NCBI RefSeq assembly: GCF_900116285.1
Contig: NZ_FPAJ01000002.1
Coordinates: 372,001-436,000 of the forward strand
From: Sulfitobacter marinus
GTDB lineage: Bacteria; Pseudomonadota; Alphaproteobacteria; Rhodobacterales; Rhodobacteraceae
DNA: 64,000 nucleotides
Direction of reading: 5' to 3'
Below, piece by piece: positions 1 to 7,338 of this stretch. The stretch's first letter is position 1, and each line of letters starts with the position of its first letter. A program made the translations under genes and the position numbers. The notes beneath the pieces are model-generated. The model searched no databases and had not been told where the DNA came from. It saw only the letters and a program-made list of their open reading frames with translations.

Positions 1-298
1 TTCTGGATCACATGGCCCGAGAAGCGCGTCCCGAAGCGTTCTAAATGAATTTCACGAAATCTGGTGCTGTCGCGCGTTGAGCGCGCTTGCAAAGTGTGAC
101 GGAACCACCACTGCCGTACCGTTGTATATTCCCGAGGACCTGTATGTACAGGTGGGCGCCAGGTAAAAGAACCAGGGTTCGAACAGAGCCAGCTCCCTCG
201 GATTTGCTTAAGGCCACTGGAATGTAACTTTTACAAACAGGGCAGAACCGTCACAGCCAACAGGTAGGCCCGCGCTGGCCTCGCGACAAGGGGCTATC
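1..298. other. Window edge without a confident gene
   Basis: No confident gene. A plus-strand frame is open from the window edge to a TAA at 42-44 and would encode a C-terminus ending REARPEAF; it could be the tail of a gene that lies outside, but 14 codons cannot prove it. A 16-bp perfect palindrome, ACCTGTATGTACAGGT, sits at 138-153 and may be an operator; its spacing does not fit a lux box (which has ten bases between ACCTG and CAGGT). The rest shows no structure I can interpret. Confidence 0.3.
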
Positions 299-1066
299 TT
301 AGCTGCCGTCCGGTTTTTCTATAAAACGGTAGCGTTCCAGTTCTTGCGGCAGCAGCACATAGATTTCATTGGGCGGTGTGACCAATGCGTGCTGCATGAC
401 CAGCGGATCGATGCCCATGTCATCCAGATACGCCATCACCTCGCCCTGACCGCGCTGGATGTCCTCGACCGCGACAAAGGCTGGCAGCAGCGTGCTTTCG
501 CCGAAGTAATGTTGGTGAACGCCCACTGACGCATCATCAGGGATGGAGCGATCGATGCCTGCGGCCAGCAGATAGGGGCAGGCGGAATAACAGATGTCGC
601 CAGACCGCAAGGCCGTCGTCAGATCGGCATCGCGCAGATAACGGCCCAGCAACAGCGCGTCTTGTATTGACCCACCCGGGGAATTCAGGATCACACCTTG
701 CGGTTTGGGATCAAGCTCGGTCAGTTGTTTCTCGATCCGTTCGGCGTCGCCCGGCAAAATGGCACCTTCCAGTAGCGCCCTTTGCCCGCCTTCAACAACT
801 GTCAGCGTCAACCGGTCGGGCAGGGGCGACGATGGCATGGGTCGACCGCCGGGCGGTGCGCGGTCAGGGCGGAAACGCCTTGTTTGGTCACCGGGGCGCA
901 CGGGTTCAGTCAGCTCTGGCGCGTGCGGGCCAAAGCTGGGCAGGCTCAACCCGTCACGCAGGTCGCCCCAAAACAGCAACGCCGCCAGCCCCAGTTGAAA
1001 GATCAAAACCCACGCCAGCACCCTGCCAATCGGGTTGCGTTTGGGCGTGTCTGCTGTGTCGCTCAT
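299..1066 (-). CDS. Membrane-anchored ClpP/crotonase-fold protein (COG3904-like)
   Basis: A 255-residue protein with one N-terminal membrane segment (about residues 14-34), a proline/arginine-rich linker (about 45-85) and a C-terminal domain of the ClpP/crotonase type. The stretch VILNSPGGSIQDALLLGRYL (oxyanion-type SPGGS) followed by CYSACPYLLAAG resembles the serine-protease-like fold of COG3904 periplasmic proteins, so the second motif may carry the nucleophilic Ser. The domain is predicted to lie on the periplasmic side. Its ATG overlaps the stop of the upstream 428-residue membrane protein by 4 bases, so the two are probably co-translated and may act together. Substrate and activity are unknown; loss of peptidase activity cannot be excluded. 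Confidence 0.7.
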   Translation of the reverse strand: MSDTADTPKRNPIGRVLAWVLIFQLGLAALLFWGDLRDGLSLPSFGPHAPELTEPVRPGDQTRRFRPDRAPPGGRPMPSSPLPDRLTLTVVEGGQRALLEGAILPGDAERIEKQLTELDPKPQGVILNSPGGSIQDALLLGRYLRDADLTTALRSGDICYSACPYLLAAGIDRSIPDDASVGVHQHYFGESTLLPAFVAVEDIQRGQGEVMAYLDDMGIDPLVMQHALVTPPNEIYVLLPQELERYRFIEKPDGS

Positions 1067-2349
1067 GTTGATTTCAAAGACGTGATACGTGTCGGACTGT
1101 CAGCCTCGGCGATTTCCACCGCCCCCTTCAACTCCGCGTCTACCTCGCGCATTGCATGTACGGCGGCGCGCAGTTCGGCCAGCGTCAGGGTTTCCTCGAT
1201 GGATGTGCCTTCGCGCCCCTCGCGGATCGCGCCTTGGGTAATGGCAAGGATGAAAACCAACACGGCCGGCAAGAGATCAATCGCAATGGCCCCGGCCCAG
1301 GATGGCACAAAGTTGCGCGCATATTTAATCACCGCATCGGCGCTGGAGATCGGGGTATAGGTGGTCTCGGTCGGTGGTGGCATGGCGAGTACCGCTTGGG
1401 CGGCGCGTTCCAATGTGGTGGCGCGTTGGGCCAGGACCTCAAGCACCGATGTGATGGTGGACGCCTGATTGCCGCGCTGTTCTTCCGAACTGCCATCCAG
1501 TTCCGGAAGGACAACCGAGGCCGACAAATCCTGTGCTGCACGCTCCACCAGCGAGGCGACCGAAAGCTGGCGCAACTGCGTGATCAAACCGGCAAGCCGC
1601 ACGGCTTGCTCTGAAAACTCGACCGACCGTGCCTCTACGGGGCCAGGCTCAACCGTCAGGGCACGCATGCGGCTAAGTAGTTGATTGCCTTCGGTAAAAG
1701 CGGCTTCGACCAGCGGGGTTTGTGTGGCGATCTGCGCCTCAAGTCCGGCAAGTTCGGATGATTTCTGCCGCAGCACACGAAACACAGCGCCGCGCCCGGC
1801 CAGACCGGACAGCCCGCCGCTGGCTTCCTGCTCGCTCAGGTCTTCAAAGCTTTGGCGCACGCGGGTCACGTCACGCTCCAACCCTTGGGCGGACAGGGCG
1901 ATCTCGTGGGCGCGTTCCAGCGACCCCTGATATTCCTGAACCGTGACGGCCAGATGCTGCTCAACCGCTGCCGATCCGGCAAGGGCCGCCGCATTCAGCC
2001 AGCTGGACATCGCGATGATCGCGAAAGACCCCAGCCCCATCGCCCCCAATAATCCGGCACGCGCTCGCGCACTGCGCACCGCTGGGAACAGACGTAGCAT
2101 ATAGGACCAGAACACAAAGATGCCGACGGATACCGCAATGGAATAGGCGATTGCCGCAAAGGCCGACATCGCGCCATTGTCATCCAGCAAAGACGACACC
2201 CCTAGGTAGGTGTAAATCCCCGATGCCACCGCCAGAACGCCCAAAGCCGTGCCAGAAAATGTGTCGAGCCAACGCAAGTGGCCCTCAAGCTCGAGAGCAT
2301 AGCGCGCGCCACGCTGGTTCCCCGACGTGCCGGTTGTTTCATCTGTCAT
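1063..2349 (-). CDS. Uncharacterised multi-pass membrane protein with long coiled coil
   Basis: I do not recognise a family for this 428-residue protein. It has three N-terminal hydrophobic segments (about residues 31-52, 61-85 and 99-118), a long Ala/Glu/Gln-rich helical region (about 125-330) with heptad-like spacing that looks like a coiled coil, a fourth membrane segment (about 350-372) and a charged C-terminal tail of about 50 residues. That geometry places the coiled coil as one large loop on one side of the inner membrane. The gene leads a two-gene unit with the ClpP-fold protein (4-base overlap). It is divergent from mmcB, sharing a 106-bp promoter region that contains the LexA box, so SOS influence on this unit is possible. 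Confidence 0.7.
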   Translation of the reverse strand: MTDETTGTSGNQRGARYALELEGHLRWLDTFSGTALGVLAVASGIYTYLGVSSLLDDNGAMSAFAAIAYSIAVSVGIFVFWSYMLRLFPAVRSARARAGLLGAMGLGSFAIIAMSSWLNAAALAGSAAVEQHLAVTVQEYQGSLERAHEIALSAQGLERDVTRVRQSFEDLSEQEASGGLSGLAGRGAVFRVLRQKSSELAGLEAQIATQTPLVEAAFTEGNQLLSRMRALTVEPGPVEARSVEFSEQAVRLAGLITQLRQLSVASLVERAAQDLSASVVLPELDGSSEEQRGNQASTITSVLEVLAQRATTLERAAQAVLAMPPPTETTYTPISSADAVIKYARNFVPSWAGAIAIDLLPAVLVFILAITQGAIREGREGTSIEETLTLAELRAAVHAMREVDAELKGAVEIAEADSPTRITSLKST

Positions 2350-2428
2350 GGATCGTCCCCTATCTCAGGGTCCTAAGATAGGGCGGCACATCAAGATTAC
2401 CAAGAAACAAGGTCAGACCTTGCCTCAT

Positions 2429-2443
2429 GTTCACCTATTGTTC
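2429..2443 (+). promoter_or_regulatory. LexA (SOS) box upstream of mmcB
   Basis: GTTC-ACCTATT-GTTC is an exact match to the alphaproteobacterial LexA operator GTTC-N7-GTTC. It ends 12 bases before the first ATG of mmcB, so bound LexA would block transcription or initiation. In Caulobacter mmcB is known as an SOS-regulated gene, which fits. Confidence 0.85.
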
Positions 2444-2455
2444 ATAGTTGATGTC

Positions 2456-2914
2456 ATGATGCTCGACGACACCAAACAACTTCAGCCCGGCCAGATTCTG
2501 GCCCGCGGCGTGGCCCGCCACCTGTCTTCCCTCGGCTTTGTCTGCGTAGAGGAACTGGTCCCCACACGGGGCCTGCGCGTCGATGTTATGGCACTCGGTC
2601 CTAAGGGCGATATCTGGATCGTCGAATGTAAATCCAGCCGCGTTGATTTCTTGACTGACAGCAAATGGCAGGGCTATCTTGAATGGGCAGACCGCTTTTT
2701 CTGGGCCGTTGATGCAGAATTCGACACGGACCTACTGCCGGAGCACTCTGGCCTTATCATAGCGGATGGCTACGGTGCCGAAATGCTGCGCATGGGCGCG
2801 GAAACCCGTCTTGCCGCCGCCCGCCGCAAGGCCATGACCCATAGGTTCGCAACCCACGCCGCGCGCAGACTCCACCACTTGCGCGATCCACACATGGCCC
2901 AGCATTGGGACTGA
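2456..2914 (+). CDS. mmcB: MmcB family DNA repair protein
   Basis: A 152-residue protein that matches the MmcB family, whose Caulobacter member is an SOS gene contributing to mitomycin C resistance. The core has a PD-(D/E)XK nuclease-like pattern: GLRVDVMALGPKGDIWIVEC followed by KSS, with candidate metal ligands Asp and Glu and the catalytic Lys of VECKSS. Two consecutive ATGs (2456 and 2459) can serve as start; the longer open frame upstream runs through the promoter and the LexA box, so it is not used. The stop TGA is the first base triplet of a dispersed 3' repeat that follows. Role: probably a nuclease in repair of crosslinked or damaged DNA. Confidence 0.85.
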   Translation: MMLDDTKQLQPGQILARGVARHLSSLGFVCVEELVPTRGLRVDVMALGPKGDIWIVECKSSRVDFLTDSKWQGYLEWADRFFWAVDAEFDTDLLPEHSGLIIADGYGAEMLRMGAETRLAAARRKAMTHRFATHAARRLHHLRDPHMAQHWD

Positions 2915-2981
2915 TCTTGAATTCCAAATGGATTTAAATCCCGGGGGGCCGCGCCTTGGCGCGGTGGGGGCTGGCCCCCTT
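2912..2981 (+). repeat. Dispersed 3'-end hairpin repeat, copy A
   Basis: Starts with the mmcB stop codon. TGATCTT and CCAAATGG are followed by AAATCCCGGGG, then a hairpin CCGCGCC-TT-GGCGCGG and a second hairpin GGGGG-CTGG-CCCCC. Copy D behind hisA shares the TGATCTT...CCAAATGG...AAATCC box. It may end or stabilise the mmcB transcript; there is no U-tract. Confidence 0.65.
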
Positions 2982-2999
2982 ATCCCCGCGTCAAAGCTC

Positions 3000-3200
3000 T
3001 TAACGCTTTTTCTTGCCAGCTTTGCCTGCGCGGTGGGCCGCTGCCATGATCTCTTCGGCGATCTCGACCGCCTCATCAGGCGTGAAATCCATCGGAATCT
3101 CAATGCCACCTTCAGCCTCTACAAAAAGCCGGACCATGCCCGCATCGGTCGGTCCGATTTGCAGATTTGCTTCGATGTCGCGTTCAGTGTCGATACCCAT
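3000..3200 (-). CDS. Small DUF6324-like protein
   Basis: A 66-residue acidic protein with a lysine-rich tail (GKAGKKKR), containing IGPTDAGMVRLFVEAEGG and an EAVEIAEEI helix. I recognise it as the small Rhodobacterales family labelled DUF6324; no function is known. The ATG at 3200 is preceded by GGAGGGACCT, a good ribosome binding site, which decides the start over the longer open frame. It is convergent with mmcB and lies upstream of tRNA-His on the other strand. Confidence 0.75.
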   Translation of the reverse strand: MGIDTERDIEANLQIGPTDAGMVRLFVEAEGGIEIPMDFTPDEAVEIAEEIMAAAHRAGKAGKKKR

Positions 3201-3347
3201 AGGTCCCTCCGAAATGTTGTCGCCAGCCCTAGCGCGGGTACAGATGAAAGGCAAGTTTGGCCAAATGGGCCATGAACCCGAACAAATCAAATTCCCACGT
3301 CTTAGGGTATTGCAATCTTTTTGCTTGGACGTTAGATCGGCGCAAGT

Positions 3348-3424
3348 GCCGCCTTAGCTCAGTTGGTTAGAGCGCCTGATTGTGGATCAGGAGGTCCCTG
3401 GTTCGAGACCAGGAGGTGGTACCA
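3348..3424 (+). tRNA. tRNA-His (GTG)
   Basis: 77 nt including an encoded CCA. Acceptor GCCGCCT pairs with AGGTGGT; anticodon GTG at 3382-3384; T-arm CCTGG-TTCGAGA-CCAGG. The base before the acceptor stem is T and the discriminator is A, so the usual G-1:C73 identity pair is absent, as known for many alphaproteobacteria. A plausible promoter is TTGCAA (3310-3315) with TAGATC (3333-3338), 17 bp apart. Confidence 0.95.
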
Positions 3425-3451
3425 TCACCCCCCAGCCATTTAATACTGACC

Positions 3452-3739
3452 CTACTCATCGATATCGATGGTTTGTCGTAAATTCCCGCTCGTTCGGTCG
3501 AATATCAAAATCTGATTGCCCTGTGTCACAATGGCATACCAATCGGGGCCTTGGGTGAATGCAGTCGCCTTTTCGCCGCTTGGCAGCGTAATCACACTCG
3601 GTAAATCTGGTGCTTTGCTTGAGAAGCGGATGACAAGCAGGCCAATCACGACTAGAAGGCCGCAAATCATTGTGGCGGTCAGCACCGTCACCAGTCTCCG
3701 CAGGAATTTGATGTTTGGGGGCTCGGAAGGATCAGTCAT
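3452..3739 (-). CDS. Small membrane protein, DUF6476-like
   Basis: A 95-residue protein with a short basic N-terminus, one strong membrane segment (about residues 20-37, rich in Val/Leu/Ile) and a C-terminal domain of about 55 residues that contains GPDWYAIVTQGNQILIFDRT. I recognise the pattern of the Rhodobacterales family DUF6476; the function is unknown. Its ATG (3737-3739) and the ATG of the divergent rluA-type gene (3738-3740) share the same CATG, so neither gene has a private leader and each ribosome binding site lies in the other gene. A longer open frame upstream is antisense to the synthase gene and is not used. Confidence 0.75.
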   Translation of the reverse strand: MTDPSEPPNIKFLRRLVTVLTATMICGLLVVIGLLVIRFSSKAPDLPSVITLPSGEKATAFTQGPDWYAIVTQGNQILIFDRTSGNLRQTIDIDE

Positions 3740-4772
3740 GTCGCACCGCCGTATCAGCTTTGTCATCGCGGACACACCGCCGCCGCGCCTTGATAAGGCG
3801 CTTGCCCGCGATGTGCCAGAGGATGCGAACCTGTCACGCACCCGTTTGCTGCGGCTGATCACCGAGGGGGCCGTGCAAATCGACAGCTTTGTTGTAACAG
3901 ACCCCCGCGCACGCGTCATGGAAGGGCAGGAAATCACCATCGAAGTGGAAGAGGCCGAGGAAAGCCACATCGCTCCCGAATCCATCCCGCTGGATGTGAT
4001 CTTTGAGGATTCTGATCTGATCGTGATCAATAAACCTGCGGGCATGGTCGTGCATCCCGCCCCCGGCAGCCCCTCGGGCACCTTGGTTAATGCCCTGCTG
4101 GCCCATTGTGGTGATGATCTGTCTGGCGTTGGCGGTATGAAACGCCCCGGTATTGTGCACCGCATCGACAAGGACACATCGGGTCTGCTGGTGGTGGCGA
4201 AATCTGACGCGGCCCATCACGGGCTTGCCAAACAATTCGAAAAACACACGGTGGAACGTTATTATCAGGCGCTTGTTTACGGTGTGCCCGATGCCAATGA
4301 TCCGCGTCTGCGCGGCGTCAAAGGGGCTAGCTTTGAGCCAGGCAATATCCTCAAGGTGACCACCCAGCTGGCCCGCCACCGCACCGATCGGCAGCGTCAG
4401 GCGGTGTTGTTCCAAGGTGGCCGCCATGCTGTTACGCGGGCACGGACGATCAACCGGTTTGGGAATCCCCCTGTTCTGGCGCTGATGGAATGTTGGCTGG
4501 AAACCGGGCGGACCCATCAGATCAGGGTACATATGGCCCATGCTGGGCATTCGTTGGTTGGCGATCAAACCTATGGCGGCAAACGCAAACTCCCCAAAGC
4601 TGCCTTGCCAGAGATTGCGTCCGACGCCGTACGGGCCTTTCCGCGTCAGGCCTTGCATGCCGCTGTTTTGGGGTTTGAACATCCTGTGACAGCCGAGTTG
4701 GTCCGGTTTGAATCCCCTCTGCCGCCCGATATGATGGAGCTGCTGGAACTGGTCGGGCTTGCGCAGGCGTAA
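3738..4772 (+). CDS. RluA family pseudouridine synthase
   Basis: 344 residues: an N-terminal S4 RNA-binding domain (about 15-75) and an RluA-type catalytic domain. The signature HRIDKDTSGLLVVAK carries the catalytic Asp of the HR(L/I)D motif, and ETGRTHQIRVH is the second conserved block. It isomerises uridine to pseudouridine in rRNA; with the S4 domain it is most like RluC/RluD, but the target cannot be set from sequence alone. The start ATG overlaps the divergent DUF6476-like start; GGAAG lies about 10 bases upstream. It is followed at 175 bp by rpoH, which has its own promoter. Confidence 0.9.
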   Translation: MSHRRISFVIADTPPPRLDKALARDVPEDANLSRTRLLRLITEGAVQIDSFVVTDPRARVMEGQEITIEVEEAEESHIAPESIPLDVIFEDSDLIVINKPAGMVVHPAPGSPSGTLVNALLAHCGDDLSGVGGMKRPGIVHRIDKDTSGLLVVAKSDAAHHGLAKQFEKHTVERYYQALVYGVPDANDPRLRGVKGASFEPGNILKVTTQLARHRTDRQRQAVLFQGGRHAVTRARTINRFGNPPVLALMECWLETGRTHQIRVHMAHAGHSLVGDQTYGGKRKLPKAALPEIASDAVRAFPRQALHAAVLGFEHPVTAELVRFESPLPPDMMELLELVGLAQA

Positions 4773-4865
4773 TTGGTCACAAATTGCACGTCCGCGTGAG
4801 CATACCAGGCTAAGCTTTCCTTCATTAAGATTAACGCCATATTAGTAAACTGACGGTAGAGAGCC

Positions 4866-4894
4866 CTTGAAATCAGTGTTGGCGCTCTCCATAT
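4866..4894 (+). promoter_or_regulatory. Sigma-32 type promoter of rpoH
   Basis: CTTGAAA (4866-4872) and CTCCATAT (4887-4894), separated by 14 bp, match the heat-shock consensus CTTGAAA-N13-14-CCCCATNT at all but one base. It lies about 50 bp before the rpoH start, which suggests that RpoH drives its own transcription, as known in Caulobacter. Confidence 0.75.
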
Positions 4895-4947
4895 CTATGT
4901 TAAGCCCAATAACATGGGCCCCTAAAACTAGGGAAAGGGACAAGAAA

Positions 4948-5844
4948 ATGGCTAATTACGCAAATCTGCCAGCTCCAACACCAGAGGGCGGTTTAAACCG
5001 CTACATGCAGGAAATCCGCAAATTTCCGCTGTTGGAACCAGAAGAAGAATACATGCTCGCCAAACGTTGGGTTGAAGAGCAAGACACCGAAGCTGCGCAT
5101 AAGATGGTCACATCTCACCTGCGCTTGGCGGCGAAAATCGCCATGGGCTATCGCGGCTATGGGTTGCCTCAGGCCGAGGTGATCTCGGAAGCCAACGTGG
5201 GTCTGATGCAAGCCGTCAAACGGTTTGATCCCGAAAAAGGTTTCCGTTTGGCGACTTATGCCATGTGGTGGATTCGCGCCTCGATCCAGGAGTATATCTT
5301 GCGCTCGTGGAGCTTGGTCAAACTCGGCACCACCTCGGGCCAAAAGAAACTGTTCTTTAACCTGCGCAAAGCAAAAAACCGCATTGGTGCGCTGGAAGAG
5401 GGCGACATGCGCCCCGAAAACGTGAAGCGTATTGCGACCGACCTTGGCGTGACCGAAACCGAAGTCATCTCGATGAACCGTCGTATGTCGGGCGGCGATG
5501 CCTCGCTGAACGCGACCGTCGGGTCCGAGGGCGAAGGCACAATGCAATGGCAGGATTGGCTCGAGGATGAAGATGCCGATCAAGCCGGCGATTACGCCGA
5601 ACGTGACGAGCTGGAAACCCGCCGCGAGATGTTGGCCGAGGCATTGGATGTGCTGAATGACCGCGAAAAGGACATTCTGACACAGCGCCGCCTTTCCGAT
5701 GAAACCATCACGCTCGAAGATCTGAGCAGTCAGTATGACGTCAGCCGCGAACGTATCCGCCAAATCGAAGTGCGCGCATTTGAGAAGCTGCAACAGCGCA
5801 TGCGTGAGCTGGCCCGCGAAAAAGGCATGATGGCAAACGCATAA
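4948..5844 (+). CDS. rpoH: Heat-shock sigma factor RpoH (sigma-32)
   Basis: 298 residues, the usual RpoH length. Region 2 holds the -10-binding helix (GFRLATYAMWWIRASIQEYI) and the RpoH-box-like segment follows; region 4 ends in QYDVSRERIRQIEVRAFEKL, the -35-recognition helix-turn-helix. It directs RNA polymerase to chaperone and protease genes under heat and membrane stress. The start at 4948 follows AGGGAAAGGGA and gives the typical N-terminus MANYANLP. Between the promoter and the start is GCCC-N8-GGGC, a small hairpin that could affect initiation. A terminator follows at 5871-5902. Alphaproteobacteria often have two RpoH paralogues; which one this is cannot be told here. Confidence 0.95.
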   Translation: MANYANLPAPTPEGGLNRYMQEIRKFPLLEPEEEYMLAKRWVEEQDTEAAHKMVTSHLRLAAKIAMGYRGYGLPQAEVISEANVGLMQAVKRFDPEKGFRLATYAMWWIRASIQEYILRSWSLVKLGTTSGQKKLFFNLRKAKNRIGALEEGDMRPENVKRIATDLGVTETEVISMNRRMSGGDASLNATVGSEGEGTMQWQDWLEDEDADQAGDYAERDELETRREMLAEALDVLNDREKDILTQRRLSDETITLEDLSSQYDVSRERIRQIEVRAFEKLQQRMRELAREKGMMANA

Positions 5845-5870
5845 CGCGCCCATCCGTGTCGAAAAATCAT

Positions 5871-5902
5871 CCCCGCATAGCCCCGGCTATTGCGGGGGTT
5901 TT
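5871..5902 (+). terminator. Intrinsic terminator of rpoH
   Basis: CCCCGCATAG pairs with CTATTGCGGGG (one bulge) around a CCCCGG loop, followed by TTTT. Confidence 0.8.
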
Positions 5903-5963
5903 CATTCTCCCCTCGTCTTGGCCGTAGATCCTGCCTAAACTGCGTCAAAACAGGAGGCTGGAC

Positions 5964-6926
5964 ATGAAAACATTGAACTGGGGCATCATCGGCGCGGCGA
6001 ATTTTGCCTGCGAACATATGGGGCCCGCGATCCATGCCGCGCGGGGCGCACGTCTTGCAGGGCTCGCCACGTCTAGCTCGGATAAAGCGTCACGTTTCAA
6101 AACTTTCGCCCCCGACATTAATGTCTATTCCGACTATAACGCGCTGCTGAATGATCCGGACATCGACGCGGTCTACATACCGCTGCCCAACCACATGCAT
6201 GTCGAATGGACCCTCAAGGCGCTAGAGGCGGGAAAGCATGTGCTCTGCGAGAAGCCGATGACGATGCAGGCGTCGGAATTTGACCAATTGATCACTGCGC
6301 GCGACGCGTCGGGCCTGCTCGCGGCCGAGGCGTTTATGATCGTCCACCACCCGCAAATGATCCGCGCCCGTGACATCATCGCGGCCGGCACCATCGGCCG
6401 CGTGCGCCATGTGGGTGCGACATTCTCATTTTATAACGGGGATTTAGATAACATCCGCAACAAACCCGAGGCAGGCGGCGGCGGATTGCCCGATATCGGC
6501 ATCTATACCTTCGGTTCCGCACGGTTTTTGACGGGGCAGGAGCCGCTCTCGATCCCTTATGCGAAAATCGACTATGAAAACGGCGTTGATGTCTTTGCCC
6601 AGGTGGCCGCAGAGTTTGACGGTTTCGGCTATTCCGCAACGGTGTCTATGCGGATGTTCCCCCGCCAAGAAGTCGTCGTTCACGGTGAGAAAGGGGTCTT
6701 GCGCCTGACTTGCCCGTTCAATCCGACAGTGCATTCGCAGGCAGAACTGCATCTAGAGACAGAAAAGAATACAATCACCACGGAACGTTTTCCCGGGACA
6801 AATCATTATATTGAACAGGTTGAAGCTTTTGGCCGCTCGGTCACGACAGGCGCGGCCTATCCGTGCCCGCTTGAATTCAGCAAAGGCACACAAGCAATGA
6901 TCGATATGGCCTATGCGGCACGCTAG
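5964..6926 (+). CDS. Gfo/Idh/MocA family oxidoreductase
   Basis: 320 residues with an N-terminal Rossmann fold (GIIGAANFACEHMGPAI) that binds NAD(P) and the family motif CEKPM around residue 95, whose Lys contacts the cofactor and substrate. The C-terminal alpha/beta domain contains GGGGLPDIGIYT, with Asp and Tyr at the usual catalytic positions. It probably oxidises or reduces a sugar or inositol-like substrate; the substrate cannot be named. AGGAGG just upstream of 5964 sets the start. It has no catabolic neighbours; the small TraR-type gene follows at 28 bp. Confidence 0.85.
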   Translation: MKTLNWGIIGAANFACEHMGPAIHAARGARLAGLATSSSDKASRFKTFAPDINVYSDYNALLNDPDIDAVYIPLPNHMHVEWTLKALEAGKHVLCEKPMTMQASEFDQLITARDASGLLAAEAFMIVHHPQMIRARDIIAAGTIGRVRHVGATFSFYNGDLDNIRNKPEAGGGGLPDIGIYTFGSARFLTGQEPLSIPYAKIDYENGVDVFAQVAAEFDGFGYSATVSMRMFPRQEVVVHGEKGVLRLTCPFNPTVHSQAELHLETEKNTITTERFPGTNHYIEQVEAFGRSVTTGAAYPCPLEFSKGTQAMIDMAYAAR

Positions 6927-6954
6927 GCAGCGATAATGTGAGAGGACGTGTAAA

Positions 6955-7224
6955 ATGGCAGGAGGCTGGGCAAAAGACGGCGCGGTAAGCGAACAGATCG
7001 AGGCGTCGATCAACGACGAGCTGGCCCGTCTCAAGGCGCGCAAGCTACCGCAGGGCGAAAGCCGCACCCACTGTGCCGAATGCGAAGAACCCATTCCCGA
7101 AGCCCGGCGCGCGGCACTGCCAGGTGTCAAACTTTGCATTGATTGCGTGAATGAACGCGACAACCGCCCCGAAACACGCGGCGGAATAAATCGCCGTGGC
7201 AGTAAAGACAGCCAATTGAAGTAA
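6955..7224 (+). CDS. TraR/DksA-type C4 zinc-finger protein
   Basis: 89 residues with the four-cysteine finger CAECEEPIPEARR...CIDC typical of TraR/DksA proteins. It lacks the long coiled coil of full DksA, so it is of the short TraR-like kind. Such proteins bind in the secondary channel of RNA polymerase and change initiation, often like ppGpp-bound DksA. The acidic residues that DksA uses at its coiled-coil tip are not evident. It sits 28 bp behind the Gfo/Idh/MocA gene and ends at a strong terminator. Confidence 0.85.
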   Translation: MAGGWAKDGAVSEQIEASINDELARLKARKLPQGESRTHCAECEEPIPEARRAALPGVKLCIDCVNERDNRPETRGGINRRGSKDSQLK

Positions 7225-7233
7225 GACGAAAAA

Positions 7234-7266
7234 ACGGGCCTCTGATACATCAAAGGCCCGTTCATT
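7234..7266. terminator. Intrinsic terminator between converging genes
   Basis: ACGGGCCT pairs with AGGCCCGT around a 12-base loop; T-rich on the plus side and preceded by a run of A, so it can work in both directions between the TraR-type gene and pepF. Confidence 0.7.
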
Positions 7267-7338
7267 AATTCATGTCTTTATTCCCAAATGGAAAAAAAAC
7301 CTCGCCGAAGGCATTCTTCTCTTCAGCACGGCATCGGC

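Noticed and set aside
138..153. ACCTGTATGTACAGGT as a quorum-sensing lux box
   Set aside because: The arms match ACCTG/CAGGT but the centre is 6 bases instead of 10, and no luxI/luxR-type gene is present.
169..184. GAAC...GAAC as a possible LexA box
   Set aside because: The spacing is 8 bases, not the required 7, and no repair gene is adjacent.
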